Part shown: positions 7,040 through 15,677 of the stretch, one piece after another | Layout of the letters: each line of letters begins with the position of its first letter | How positions within the stretch are numbered: the stretch's first letter is position 1 | Assembly: GCA_018823415.1 (NCBI GenBank) | Contig: JAHJIN010000091.1 | Coordinates: 1 to 36,351 of the forward strand | Direction of reading: 5' to 3' | DNA length: 36,351 nt | From: Chloroflexota bacterium | GTDB lineage: Bacteria; Chloroflexota; JAHJIN01 | The notes under the pieces: generated by a model | What the model was told of the DNA's origin: nothing | Databases searched by the model: none | Seen by the model: the letters and a program-made list of their open reading frames with translations, nothing else | Translations under genes and position numbers: made by a program

Positions 7040-7525
7040 ATGCTCATTACCGATCGTGTGGTGACGATCCTGGCTCATCATCCCGACATCATTGTCCCCG
7101 TCAAACAGGTCTGGCGAGATTTGCAGGTAGCCGGTATAGCCACCGCATTGCCATTGGAAGACTTTGTGGGGCTGTTGGAAGATGATCCCCGCATCGAATT
7201 CATGGACGACCTGGACTTTAGCGATGGGGATCCAGAAGCCGCGATGGCAATGGAGGCCCTGGGCTTTGTCAGCGGGCCGCGAGCCAAACTGGTCTCGCGC
7301 GAACTCACGGCGGCGCACATTGCCCGCATGCTGGAAACCAGCACGCAAAACCTGGTAGACGCTCTAAAAGAAGCCTGGAATTTGCGACCAGACGACGACC
7401 CCGAGACAGACCTGGAGTTGTTGTTGGCCATTGACGCCGCCGAAGAACTGCGGCGCAGCGTGCACGAGGCGCTGACCGACGAACCAGAAACCGAACAACC
7501 CGGCTCGAGCGGCGCCGAGTCCTAG
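7040..7525 (+). CDS. Conserved-type acidic protein of unknown function
   Basis: 161 residues, not recognised. AGGAGG lies 6 bases before the ATG and a clear promoter precedes it, so it is a real gene. The N-terminal part (1-60) looks like a small helical fold: ITDRVVTILAHHPDIIVPV, then a predicted winged-helix-like run to L-E-D-D-P-R-I-E-F. The middle is an Asp/Glu-rich stretch, and an Ala/Leu-rich helical segment with S-R-E-L-T-A-A-H-I-A-R-M-L follows. The C-terminus (about 140-161) is low-complexity Glu/Pro/Ser and probably disordered. No signal peptide, membrane segment or cysteine cluster is visible. It lies 45 bases upstream of the rfaE2-like gene and may share its transcript. The first 60 residues could bind nucleic acid, but that is a guess. 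Confidence 0.75.
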   Translation: MLITDRVVTILAHHPDIIVPVKQVWRDLQVAGIATALPLEDFVGLLEDDPRIEFMDDLDFSDGDPEAAMAMEALGFVSGPRAKLVSRELTAAHIARMLETSTQNLVDALKEAWNLRPDDDPETDLELLLAIDAAEELRRSVHEALTDEPETEQPGSSGAES

Positions 7526-7570
7526 CCGCCCAGCCAACCAACCACCGGAAAGAACCGCAAGGAGGAAAAC

Positions 7571-8113
7571 ATGGGCCAAGTGGTTTCTCTGGAAGAGATG
7601 ACCCGCATCCGCCAGACGATGCGAGAGCAAGGGCGGCGCCTGGTGCTGACCAATGGCTGCTTTGACCTGCTGCACCGGGGCCACGTGATCTATTTGCAAG
7701 CGGCCCGCGCCCACGGCGACGCGCTGGTAGTGGGCCTGAACAGCGACGCATCGGTGCGCGCCATCAAGGGCTCGGGCCGGCCCCTGGCTACCCAGGACGA
7801 CCGGGCCATTGTGCTGGCTGCGCTGGCCGCCGTGGACTATGTGGTGATCTTTGACGCCGGCACGGCCCAAGACCTGGTGCGCGTGCTCCAGCCCGATGTA
7901 TACGTCAAGGGCGGTGACTATGACTGCGCCGGGGCCATGCACGCCCCGGGACAAGAACCGGCACCGACGGGTAAACCGCTGCCCGAGGCCCCGGTGGTAC
8001 AATCCTATGGCGGTACCGTCGTGATCTTGCCCTACCTGCCGGGCTATTCGACTTCGGCCCTGATCGACACTATCCTGGCCCGCACCCTGATCCCTGGCAA
8101 TCAAGCCCCATGA
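7571..8113 (+). CDS. RfaE2-type nucleotidyltransferase (heptose-1-phosphate adenylyltransferase family)
   Basis: 180 residues forming a single cytidylyltransferase-like domain. VLTNGCFDLLHRGHVIYLQ carries the HxGH nucleotide-binding motif (His35, His38). GLNSDASVRAIKG-x-x-R-P-L, A-A-V-D-Y-V-V-I-F and YVKGGDY are the signature blocks of the HldE C-terminal/RfaE2 family. This domain transfers AMP to heptose 1-phosphate to make an ADP-sugar; in two-domain HldE it is fused to a kinase, which is absent here. About 25 residues (120-147) are inserted before V-V-Q-S-Y-G-G. The neighbours murJ and a glycosyltransferase suggest a role in cell-surface sugar synthesis. The true sugar may not be heptose, so no symbol is given. 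AAGGAGG precedes the ATG. Confidence 0.85.
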   Translation: MGQVVSLEEMTRIRQTMREQGRRLVLTNGCFDLLHRGHVIYLQAARAHGDALVVGLNSDASVRAIKGSGRPLATQDDRAIVLAALAAVDYVVIFDAGTAQDLVRVLQPDVYVKGGDYDCAGAMHAPGQEPAPTGKPLPEAPVVQSYGGTVVILPYLPGYSTSALIDTILARTLIPGNQAP

Positions 8114-8156
8114 GCCGACCGTATCAGACCCACCTGGGCCTCCCACCGCTTTAGCC

Positions 8157-9710
8157 ATGAAAGCCCGTATCGCCCGAGCCGCAACCATCATCGCCCTGGG
8201 CAATATCCTGAGCCGGGTGCTGGGCCTGGTCCGCGAGCAGGTCATCGCCGCCTTGTTTGGCGCCACCGCTGTGACCGACGCCTTTACGGTGGCCGGGAAC
8301 ATTCACACGGTCATTTATGATCTGCTGGTGGGCGGCATGCTCTCGGCGGCCCTGGTGCCCGTGTTTAGCGATTATGCCGATGATCCAGCCGAACTGGGCC
8401 GCGTGACCAGCGTCATTGCCACCGTGATTGGCCTGATGATGACCATCGTGGCCGTGGTACTGATGGCCGGCGCGCCGCTGCTGGTTCAGCTTATGGGACC
8501 GGGCTTTGACGCTGCGACGCAAGCCCTGGCAGTAGACCTGGTGCGCATTGTACTGCCGGCCGTAGTCTTTATGGGGCTGAGCGGCGTGTTCATGGCTGTG
8601 CTCTATGCCCGCGAGGTCTTTACGTATCCGGCCTTTGCCGCCGCGGCATTCAATGGCGGCATCATCCTCGGCGCATTGGTCCTCACCTCCGGGCTGGGGC
8701 CGATGAGCCTGGCCGTGGGCGTGTTGCTCGGCGCCCTGGCCCAGATGGTGCTCCAGGTGCCGGGATTGTGGACCCAGCGCGTGCAGATTCGGCCGGCCCT
8801 GCGCGGCAGCCTGAGCCACCCGGCCGTGCGGCGCATCTTGCGCCTATACGCGCCCATCGGCGCCGGGCTGGTGGTCAGCCAGGTGGGCGTGGTGATTGAC
8901 CGGAACCTGGCCTCCCAGACCGGCGCTGGCGGGATGGCAGCCATGCGCTTTGGCACCACCCTCATCCAGTTGCCCCTGGGCCTCGTCGCCGCGGCGGTGA
9001 GTCTGGCCGTATTGCCCACCCTGGCGCGCTATGCCGCCGCTGCCGATGGGTTAACCCGGTTCAAAGACGCGTTGGCCGTGGGCATCAAACTCGTCATCCT
9101 GACCATCCTGCCAGCCACCGTGGGGCTAATAGTGCTGAGGGAGCCAATCGTGCGCCTGCTATTTCAGCACGGCGCCTTTGACGCGGCAGCCACCCAGCGC
9201 ACCGCCCTGGTGTTTCTGTGCTATGCCCCCCAACTGCCGTTTGCCGCCCTGGACATGTTGCTGATCTTTGCCTTTTACGCGCGCAAGAACACACTACTTC
9301 CGGCACTGGTGGGCGTTCTTACCGTGGAAATTTATGTCATAGTGGCCCTGGGGCTGACCAACGCCCTGGGACACGATGTGACATGGTTGGCCCTGGCGAA
9401 CGCGGTGCAGAACTCGGCGCACGGCCTGATCATGTTCGCGTTCCTGGTGTGGATTCTGGGCGACCTGGGCGGCCGAGGCATATGGGGCACCACGCTCAAG
9501 GCCATGGTAGCAGCGGCCCTGATGGGCGTGGCCGTGTGGGCCGGCTGGCTGGTCCTGGCCGGCTGGCTGAACGATGGGCTGGCCAGCCAGGTGTTATTGG
9601 TGGGCGCTCTCACGGCCCTGGGCACTGTGGTCTATGGCACGGGTTTGTTGATCTTGCGGGTAGACGAGGCGCATCTGGCATGGACGACGATCCGGCAAAG
9701 GTTAAGCTAG
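8157..9710 (+). CDS. murJ: Lipid II flippase MurJ (MviN family)
   Basis: 517 residues, the usual MurJ length, with 14 or so hydrophobic segments of the MOP exporter fold. The N-terminus A-L-G-N-I-L-S-R-V-L-G-L-V-R-E-Q-V-I-A-A-L-F-G, then T-D-A-F-T-V-A and L-V-G-G-M-L-S-A-A-L-V-P-V-F, is diagnostic; R-E-P-I-V-R-L-L-F-Q-H-G-A-F-D is the family's second hallmark. It moves the lipid-linked peptidoglycan precursor across the inner membrane. The start at 8157 has no clear ribosome binding site, but the N-terminal motif begins there. It lies 43 bases after the nucleotidyltransferase and 5 bases before the glycosyltransferase, so the three are probably cotranscribed. Confidence 0.96.
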   Translation: MKARIARAATIIALGNILSRVLGLVREQVIAALFGATAVTDAFTVAGNIHTVIYDLLVGGMLSAALVPVFSDYADDPAELGRVTSVIATVIGLMMTIVAVVLMAGAPLLVQLMGPGFDAATQALAVDLVRIVLPAVVFMGLSGVFMAVLYAREVFTYPAFAAAAFNGGIILGALVLTSGLGPMSLAVGVLLGALAQMVLQVPGLWTQRVQIRPALRGSLSHPAVRRILRLYAPIGAGLVVSQVGVVIDRNLASQTGAGGMAAMRFGTTLIQLPLGLVAAAVSLAVLPTLARYAAAADGLTRFKDALAVGIKLVILTILPATVGLIVLREPIVRLLFQHGAFDAAATQRTALVFLCYAPQLPFAALDMLLIFAFYARKNTLLPALVGVLTVEIYVIVALGLTNALGHDVTWLALANAVQNSAHGLIMFAFLVWILGDLGGRGIWGTTLKAMVAAALMGVAVWAGWLVLAGWLNDGLASQVLLVGALTALGTVVYGTGLLILRVDEAHLAWTTIRQRLS

Positions 9711-9715
9711 ACAAT

Positions 9716-10441
9716 ATGTTCATCTCTGTGGTCATCCCGGCATACAACGAGCAAGCCTATCTGGGCAACTGCTTGCGGTCGCTCCAACCAGTCGAGCATG
9801 GTGGTCAGCAGCACTACCCGGCCAACGGGTACGAGATCATCGTGGCCGATAATTGCAGCACCGACAGTACCGCCGACATAGCGCGCCAGTTTGGTGCGCG
9901 CGTGGTGTCGATCGCCGACAAGGGCGTAACCCATGCCCGCCAGGGCGGGGCCGGCGCTGCGACCGGCGACTTACTCGCCAGCACCGACGCCGATTCGATC
10001 GTGACCCCCCACTGGCTGTCCATCATCGCCCGGCACTTTCAGGCCGACGCCGGGCTGGTGGGCCTAATGGGGCCGGTGTATTTTCGCGAGGGTCCGCTTT
10101 ACGCGCGCGCCTACCAGGCGGTGGCCCTCAACTTGTGGTTCCGCCTGTTCATGGCTCTGGGCCGACCGTGCTTCCCCGGCCAGAATTTCGCTGTGCGCCG
10201 GGCCGATTTCCAGGCCATCGGCGGCTATGACATGCGCATGCGCACCGCCGAAGACATGAACCTGTCGCTGCGCCTGCGGCATCGAGGCCGCATCGCCTGG
10301 GCGTCAGACCTCCAGGTCCACACCTCGGCCCGGCGCGTCACGGCCGGGACATGGGCCAACCTGAGGCAAGGCTTTAGCGATTACCTGCTCGTCGCTATCC
10401 TGGAGCGCGGCACCGGCTCGCCGCATCAAGACATTCGATAA
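9716..10441 (+). CDS. Family 2 glycosyltransferase
   Basis: 241 residues with a GT-A fold. [19 protein letters not shown] opens the nucleotide-sugar domain, D-N-C-S-T-D-S-T follows, and the metal-binding D-x-D is Asp91-Ala-Asp93 in L-A-S-T-D-A-D-S. The acceptor side has [16 protein letters not shown] and the catalytic A-E-D-M-N-L-S-L-R. There are no membrane helices beyond a short hydrophobic stretch near 145, so it is cytoplasmic or peripheral. The ATG at 9716 is 5 bases after the murJ stop; a longer open frame starting at 9218 lies within murJ and is not real. The sugar and acceptor are not predictable. Probably part of the envelope operon. Confidence 0.9.
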   Translation: MFISVVIPAYNEQAYLGNCLRSLQPVEHGGQQHYPANGYEIIVADNCSTDSTADIARQFGARVVSIADKGVTHARQGGAGAATGDLLASTDADSIVTPHWLSIIARHFQADAGLVGLMGPVYFREGPLYARAYQAVALNLWFRLFMALGRPCFPGQNFAVRRADFQAIGGYDMRMRTAEDMNLSLRLRHRGRIAWASDLQVHTSARRVTAGTWANLRQGFSDYLLVAILERGTGSPHQDIR

Positions 10442-10488
10442 CCAGAAACACAAACCCAGACCAATCTGAACCCCAATTGGAGGACAAC

Positions 10489-11817
10489 ATGGCCCCTCAC
10501 GTCTACATCCAGGACATTGCCGAGTATCTCGGTACCGAGGACGTCGGCACCGAGGTCACGATCAAGGGCTGGCTCTATAACAAGCGCTCCAGCGGCAAGA
10601 TCCAGTTTCTCCAGGTCCGCGACGGCACTGGGATCATCCAGGCTGTGGCGTTCGTCAAGGACGTGTCGCCCGAGGTATTTGCCCGGTGCGAGCAAGCGAC
10701 GCAGGAGAGCAGCATCATCGTCACCGGCACCGTGCGCGAGGACCCGCGCGCGCCAGGCGGTCACGAGCTGTCCATCACCGACCTGGAGATTGTCCAGCTC
10801 GCCCAGGACTATCCCATCACACCAAAAGACCACGGCGTGGGGTTCCTGATGGAACACCGGCACCTATGGCTGCGCTCGCGCAAACCCCACGCGGCCCTGC
10901 GCATCCGGGCCGAGGTGATCCGGGCCACCCAGGATTACCTGGACGACGACGGCTTTGTCCGCTTTGACACGCCCATCCTCACCCCCTGCGCCGCCGAGGG
11001 GACCAGCAACCTCTTTGCCACCGAATATTTCGACCTGGGCAAGGCCTATCTGGCTCAGACCGGCCAGCTCTATGCCGAGGCCGGGGCCATGGCCTTTGGC
11101 AAGGTCTACTGCTTTGGCCCCACGTTTCGGGCCGAAAAGAGCAAAACCCGCCGCCACCTTACCGAGTTCTGGATGGTGGAGCCGGAGGTGGCCTACCTGA
11201 CCCACGAGGGCAACCTGGAACTGCAAGAGAATCTGGTGAGCTATATCGTGCAGCGGGTGCTGGAGCGCCGGGCCGATGATCTGGAAACCCTGGAGCGAGA
11301 TACGCGCATCCTGGAAAACGTGCTGCCACCGTTCCCTCGCATCACCTACGACGAAGCGCTGGGACTCATCGAGGAAAAGGGCGCCGAGTACGACTGCCCG
11401 GCCCTGCCCTGGGGCGAGGATCTGGGTGCCCCCCACGAGACACTGCTGGCCGACCAGTTCGAACGGCCTGTTTTCGTGACGCACTATCCCACCAAGGTCA
11501 AGGCGTTCTACATGGAGCCAGAGTCAAGCCGGCCCGAAGTGGCCCGCTGCGCCGATCTGCTCGCGCCCGAAGGCTATGGCGAGATCATTGGCGGCAGCGA
11601 GCGCATCAGCGACCTCGCGCTGTTGGAAGAGCGCCTGGTACAATGGGGCCTGAACCCCGACGATTACCAGTGGTACCTGGACCTGCGGCGCTATGGCACC
11701 GTGCCCCACAGTGGGTTCGGCATGGGCATCGAGCGCGTGACGGCGTGGATCTGTGGGCTGCCACACCTGCGCGAGGTGATTCCCTTCCCCCGGATGCTCT
11801 ATCGCATCTATCCATAA
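10489..11817 (+). CDS. asnS: Asparagine--tRNA ligase
   Basis: 442 residues. The N-terminal OB-fold anticodon domain (about 1-110) contains [26 protein letters not shown]. The class IIb catalytic core has motif 2, [20 protein letters not shown], and motif 3, G-F-G-M-G-I-E-R-V. The phrase [25 protein letters not shown] is typical of AsnRS rather than AspRS. It charges tRNA-Asn, so asparaginylation is direct here. I chose ATG 10489 because GGAGGA lies 4-5 bases upstream; an in-frame TTG at 10477 would add four residues. Confidence 0.96.
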   Translation: MAPHVYIQDIAEYLGTEDVGTEVTIKGWLYNKRSSGKIQFLQVRDGTGIIQAVAFVKDVSPEVFARCEQATQESSIIVTGTVREDPRAPGGHELSITDLEIVQLAQDYPITPKDHGVGFLMEHRHLWLRSRKPHAALRIRAEVIRATQDYLDDDGFVRFDTPILTPCAAEGTSNLFATEYFDLGKAYLAQTGQLYAEAGAMAFGKVYCFGPTFRAEKSKTRRHLTEFWMVEPEVAYLTHEGNLELQENLVSYIVQRVLERRADDLETLERDTRILENVLPPFPRITYDEALGLIEEKGAEYDCPALPWGEDLGAPHETLLADQFERPVFVTHYPTKVKAFYMEPESSRPEVARCADLLAPEGYGEIIGGSERISDLALLEERLVQWGLNPDDYQWYLDLRRYGTVPHSGFGMGIERVTAWICGLPHLREVIPFPRMLYRIYP

Positions 11818-11913
11818 CCAGCGCGCCCCAGAAAGGAGGTGCTGCCCGCCAAATACATCATCCGAGCGTGTCAAAACCCGTCATGCTGAATCAAAGAGAA
11901 AGGAAACGACTCC

Positions 11914-13785
11914 ATGAAAGATGAGATTCTCCAGAAAAGCATCGATCCCACGGTTCACGACATGCTGGCCGTGGCCGAGGCCGCCGGCCTGGAAACGGCC
12001 TGGGATCGGCTGGCAAAGCAGCTGCCCCAATGCGGCTTTGGCGAAACCGGCGTCTGCTGCCGCAACTGCGCCATGGGGCCGTGCCGCATCGATCTGTTCG
12101 GTGAAGGCCCCACCAAGGGCGTGTGCGGGGCCACGGCTGACATTATCGTGGCGCGCAACTTGCTGCGTATGATCGCCGCCGGTGCCGCGGCCCACTCGGA
12201 CCACGGGCGCGACATCGCTCACACCCTGCTGCTCACCGCTGAGGGCAAGGGTGGCGGCTACGAGATCAAAGACGAGGCCAAACTACACCGCCTAGCCGCC
12301 GAATACGGCATCCCGGTGGAAGGGCGCACCAAAGAAGAGATTGCCTATGACCTGGCCAAAGCCGCCTATGGCGAGTTTGGCAAGCAAGAAGGCCCCATCC
12401 AGTTCACTCGGCGCGCCCCGGCCCGGCGTGTGGAGCTGTGGCAAAAGCTGAACATCGACCCACGCGGTATCGACCGCGAGATCGTCGAATGTATGCACCG
12501 CACCCACATCGGCGTGGACAATGATTATGTAAACCTGACTCTTCACGGCCTGCGTACCGCCATCGGCGACGGCTGGGGCGGCAGCATGATCGCCACCGAG
12601 CTGTCCGACGTGCTGTTTGGCACCCCGCAGCCCCTCTGGTCCGAGGCCAACATGGGCGTGCTGGACGAGACCAAGGTCAACATCATCGTCCACGGCCACG
12701 AACCTACCCTGTCCGAGATGATCGTGGCAGCAGCGCAGGACCCCGAGTTGGTGGCCCTGGCCAAGGAAAAGGGCGCGGCGGGCATCAACCTGGCCGGCAT
12801 CTGCTGTACCGGCAACGAGGTGCTCATGCGCCATGGCATTCCGCCGGTGGGCAACTTTTTGCAGCAAGAGCTGATGGTCATGACCGGCGCGGTGGAGGCC
12901 GTGGTAGTGGACGTGCAGTGTATCTTTCCCGCGCTCGGCCCGCTCTCTGCATGTTACCACACCCAATTCATCTCCACGTCGTACAAGGCCAAGTTCCCCG
13001 GCGCTACGCACATCGAGTTCCACGAAGAGCACGCCTACGACATCGCCAAAGAGATCGTGCGCACCGCCATCGAAGCCTTTCCCAACCGCGTGCCGGAAAG
13101 GGTCCACATCCCCCAAGAAAAGATGAAAATGATGGCCGGCTTTAGCGTGGAGGCCATCGTGGGCGCGTTAGGCGGCACCCTGGACCCGCTGCTGGGCACC
13201 ATCAAGAGCGGGGCCATCAAGGGCATTGTCGCCGTGGTGGGCTGCAACAACCCCAAGATTCAGCACGATTACGGCCACGTGAACCTGGTCAAGGAGCTCA
13301 TCAAGCACGACATCCTGGTAGTAAACACTGGCTGCAATTCCATCGCCTGCGGCAAGGCCGGGTTGATGGTCCCAGAAGCCGCCGAGATGGCCAGTGAAGG
13401 ATTAAAAGGCGTCTGCCAGGCGTTAGGCATTCCTCCCGTGCTGCACATGGGCTCCTGCGTGGACATCAGCCGCATCCTGGTGGCCTGCGCTGCCATCGCC
13501 AACGCCCTGGGCGTAGACATCAGCGACCTGCCAGTGGCCGGCGCCGCGCCAGAGTGGATGAGCGAAAAGGCCGTCAGTATCGGCACCTACGTGGTGGCCT
13601 CGGGCATCTATACGGTGCTGGGCGTGGCCCCGCCGGTCCTGGGCAGCCCCGAAGTGGTGGCGCTGCTCACCGCCGGCGCCGAGGGCGTGGTCGGCGGCAA
13701 ATTCGCCGTGGAACCAGACCCCTTCAAGGCCGCGCAGCTTATCGTGGACCACGTCAACGCCAAGCGCCGCGCGTTGGGCATTTAG
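11914..13785 (+). CDS. cooS: Anaerobic Ni-Fe-S carbon monoxide dehydrogenase, catalytic subunit
   Basis: 623 residues, CooS family. It interconverts CO and CO2 with two electrons. Metal ligands are all visible: D-cluster Cys40 and Cys48; B-cluster Cys49, Cys52, Cys57, Cys71 in V-C-C-R-N-C-A-M-G-P-C; C-cluster His262 in HGHEP, Cys298 in GICCTGNE, Cys336 in V-D-V-Q-C-I-F-P, Cys444 in VVGCNNP, Cys474 in NTGCNS and Cys515 in HMGSCVD. The acid-base residues are also there: His94 region and Lys552 in S-E-K-A-V-S-I-G. Complete sets of this kind indicate an active enzyme, not a hybrid-cluster relative. The region between Cys474 and Cys515 is about 10 residues shorter than in the classic CODH-II (from memory). 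No acetyl-CoA synthase genes adjoin, so this is a monofunctional CODH. The ribosome binding site is weak (AAAGGA, 11 bases away). Confidence 0.97.
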   Translation: MKDEILQKSIDPTVHDMLAVAEAAGLETAWDRLAKQLPQCGFGETGVCCRNCAMGPCRIDLFGEGPTKGVCGATADIIVARNLLRMIAAGAAAHSDHGRDIAHTLLLTAEGKGGGYEIKDEAKLHRLAAEYGIPVEGRTKEEIAYDLAKAAYGEFGKQEGPIQFTRRAPARRVELWQKLNIDPRGIDREIVECMHRTHIGVDNDYVNLTLHGLRTAIGDGWGGSMIATELSDVLFGTPQPLWSEANMGVLDETKVNIIVHGHEPTLSEMIVAAAQDPELVALAKEKGAAGINLAGICCTGNEVLMRHGIPPVGNFLQQELMVMTGAVEAVVVDVQCIFPALGPLSACYHTQFISTSYKAKFPGATHIEFHEEHAYDIAKEIVRTAIEAFPNRVPERVHIPQEKMKMMAGFSVEAIVGALGGTLDPLLGTIKSGAIKGIVAVVGCNNPKIQHDYGHVNLVKELIKHDILVVNTGCNSIACGKAGLMVPEAAEMASEGLKGVCQALGIPPVLHMGSCVDISRILVACAAIANALGVDISDLPVAGAAPEWMSEKAVSIGTYVVASGIYTVLGVAPPVLGSPEVVALLTAGAEGVVGGKFAVEPDPFKAAQLIVDHVNAKRRALGI

Positions 13786-13796
13786 GGGAGGACGAC

Positions 13797-14294
13797 ATGA
13801 AAGAGATATTCGTCCGCCTGGATCGCTGCGTGGGCTGCCACACCTGTGAGATCGTCTGCGCCGTGGAGCACTCGCACAGCAAAACCCTGTTCGGCGCAAT
13901 TGCCGAGCACCCCACGCCCAAACGCCGCCTGTTCGTGGAATGGGTAGCCCCGACGCACAAGCTTCCCGTCCTGTGCCGCCACTGCGAGGACGCACCGTGC
14001 GTCCACGCCTGCATCAGCGGCGCCATCAGCCGCACGCCAGAGGGCGTGGTCATCACTGACGAGGACAAGTGCATCGGCTGCTGGACCTGCGTGATGGTGT
14101 GTCCGTATGGCGTCATCGGCCGGCACCTGGAGACGCACCGGGCCTATCGTTGCGACCGCTGCCCGGACCGCGACGAGCCGGCCTGCGTGAGTGCCTGCCC
14201 CACCAAAGCGTTGGTTTATCGCACCGTAGACGAATTCTCGGCCGACTTGCGGCAGGAGGCCGCAGCCGAGATGCTAGCCGGAGAAAGGGGGTGA
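13797..14294 (+). CDS. cooF: CooF-like 4Fe-4S ferredoxin protein
   Basis: 165 residues with four cysteine clusters: C-V-G-C-H-T-C-E-I-V-C (Cys11-21), C-R-H-C-E-D-A-P-C-V-H-A-C, C-I-G-C-W-T-C-V-M-V-C-P and C-D-R-C-P-D-R-D-E-P-A-C-V-S-A-C-P. This is the DmsB/HycB/CooF-type polyferredoxin with four [4Fe-4S] sites. Lying directly behind cooS, it most likely takes electrons from the CODH D-cluster and hands them to the oxidoreductase downstream. GGGAGG sits 6 bases before the ATG at 13797; a longer open frame from 13554 lies inside cooS. It starts 11 bases after the cooS stop. Confidence 0.9.
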   Translation: MKEIFVRLDRCVGCHTCEIVCAVEHSHSKTLFGAIAEHPTPKRRLFVEWVAPTHKLPVLCRHCEDAPCVHACISGAISRTPEGVVITDEDKCIGCWTCVMVCPYGVIGRHLETHRAYRCDRCPDRDEPACVSACPTKALVYRTVDEFSADLRQEAAAEMLAGERG

Positions 14295-14298
14295 TCGC

Positions 14299-15546
14299 AT
14301 GGCCCCCACCAGATACGTCATCGCCGGCGGCAGCGCCGCCGGTCTGGCCGCCGCCCAAGCCATCCGCGAGTTGGACCCGCGCGGCCTCATCACCGTGCTG
14401 TCAGCCGAAGCAGCCGCGCCCTACTACCGGCCACTGATTCCGTTCATCATCGACGGGCAAAAGACAGTGGCCGACATCGCACTCCTGGGCCAGGGACCCT
14501 ACACGGCCCCGGGTATCGACGTGCGGCTGAACGCCACGGTCACCGCTGTGGACCCGGCGGCGCGCACCGTGACCGTCAACGAGACCGAGACGGTGGCATA
14601 CGACCGGCTTCTCATCGCCACCGGCAGCCGGCCTCACGTCCCGCCGACCATCAAGGGGACCGATACGCCCGGCATCTATGCCCTGCGCACCCTGGCCGAC
14701 GCCCGCGACATCGCCGGGCGCGTCGGTTCGGCCCAACACGCCATCATGGCTGGCGGCGGCATGCTCAACCTCAAAACCGCCTTTGCCCTGCTGGAATGTG
14801 GCCTGGACGTGACGATGGTCGTCACATCGCCGGAGGTGCTCTCCCAGGTCATGGAACCGGACGGCGCCGCCCTCATCCGCGACGCCCTGGAGCAGGCTGG
14901 GCTGCGCATCCTCACCGGCCGCAACATCGCCCAGGTCCTCGGCGGGCCAGACGGCGTGCGCGGCGTGCGGCTGGACACCGGCGAGGAATTGCCCTGTGAG
15001 ATCGTATGCATCGGCAAGGGTGTGCGGCCCAACGTCGAGTTCCTGGCCGGGAGCGGTATCAAGGTGGACCAGGGTGTAGTGGTCAACGAGTATACCGCGT
15101 GCCACGTGTCGGGCGTGTACGCCGCCGGCGACGTGGCCGTGACTTTTGACCCCATCACCGGCCAACGCATGATGACCGCCCTGTGGACCAACGCCGTGGA
15201 GATGGGGCGCTGCGCCGGGCGCAACATGGCCGGCCAGCCCACCGCCTATGCCGGCACCTTTGGCATCCTCAACGCCACCCAGGTGGCCGAAGTGCCCTTT
15301 GTGTCCATGGGCATCGTCCACACGGCCGGCACGAACTATGAGACCCACGTGGCCCACACCGCCGACACATACCGCAAGCTGGTGTTCTCCGAGGATGGCG
15401 ACCGGCTCATCGGTGTCGTCTTTGTGGGCGACATCAACCATGCCGGCCTGTATCGGCACCTCATCCGCGAGCGGACGCCGTTGAACGGCCTCAAGGCCGC
15501 CGTCATCGCGCACCGGCTGCACTATGGGCACCTGTTGCGCTGGTAA
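14299..15546 (+). CDS. FAD-dependent NAD(P)H oxidoreductase, CODH-associated
   Basis: 415 residues, pyridine nucleotide-disulphide oxidoreductase class without a redox-active cysteine pair. The FAD site is YVIAGGSAAGLAAAQAI at the N-terminus and V-Y-A-A-G-D-V-A near 275. The NAD(P) domain is marked by I-M-A-G-G-G-M-L-N-L-K-T-A; the third glycine of the usual GxGxxG is replaced by Asn, which is unusual. The A-T-G-S-R-P motif is present. The C-terminal domain resembles NADH:rubredoxin/nitrite-reductase-type enzymes. Its start is 4 bases after cooF, with GAAAGGGGG upstream, so cooS-cooF-this gene is one operon. In comparable CODH clusters this enzyme passes CO-derived electrons to NAD(P)+ or to another acceptor; that is inference here. 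Confidence 0.88.
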   Translation: MAPTRYVIAGGSAAGLAAAQAIRELDPRGLITVLSAEAAAPYYRPLIPFIIDGQKTVADIALLGQGPYTAPGIDVRLNATVTAVDPAARTVTVNETETVAYDRLLIATGSRPHVPPTIKGTDTPGIYALRTLADARDIAGRVGSAQHAIMAGGGMLNLKTAFALLECGLDVTMVVTSPEVLSQVMEPDGAALIRDALEQAGLRILTGRNIAQVLGGPDGVRGVRLDTGEELPCEIVCIGKGVRPNVEFLAGSGIKVDQGVVVNEYTACHVSGVYAAGDVAVTFDPITGQRMMTALWTNAVEMGRCAGRNMAGQPTAYAGTFGILNATQVAEVPFVSMGIVHTAGTNYETHVAHTADTYRKLVFSEDGDRLIGVVFVGDINHAGLYRHLIRERTPLNGLKAAVIAHRLHYGHLLRW

Positions 15547-15606
15547 ATCCGGCCCCAACGGGCCATCAAACCGTTTCATGCATCGACTCTATGGGCGCTC
15601 GCGCAC

Positions 15607-15635
15607 TTGACGCGCCGATCGAAATCAAGTATAAT
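15607..15635 (+). promoter_or_regulatory. Promoter of the intron-containing tRNA-fMet gene
   Basis: TTGACG (15607-15612), 17-base spacer, TATAAT (15630-15635), ten bases before the tRNA 5' end. A strong stable-RNA-type promoter. The preceding stretch 15547-15606 holds only a short GGCCC/GGGCC hairpin without a T-run. Confidence 0.9.
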
Positions 15636-15677
15636 GCCTGGGTGACGCGGGGTGGAGCAGTGGCAGCTCGTTGGGCT

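Noticed and set aside
9218-9715. N-terminal extension of the glycosyltransferase frame
   Set aside because: It runs inside murJ in another frame, and the family N-terminus starts at 9716.
13554-13796. N-terminal extension of the CooF-like frame
   Set aside because: It lies inside cooS; the ferredoxin starts at 13797 with a good ribosome binding site.
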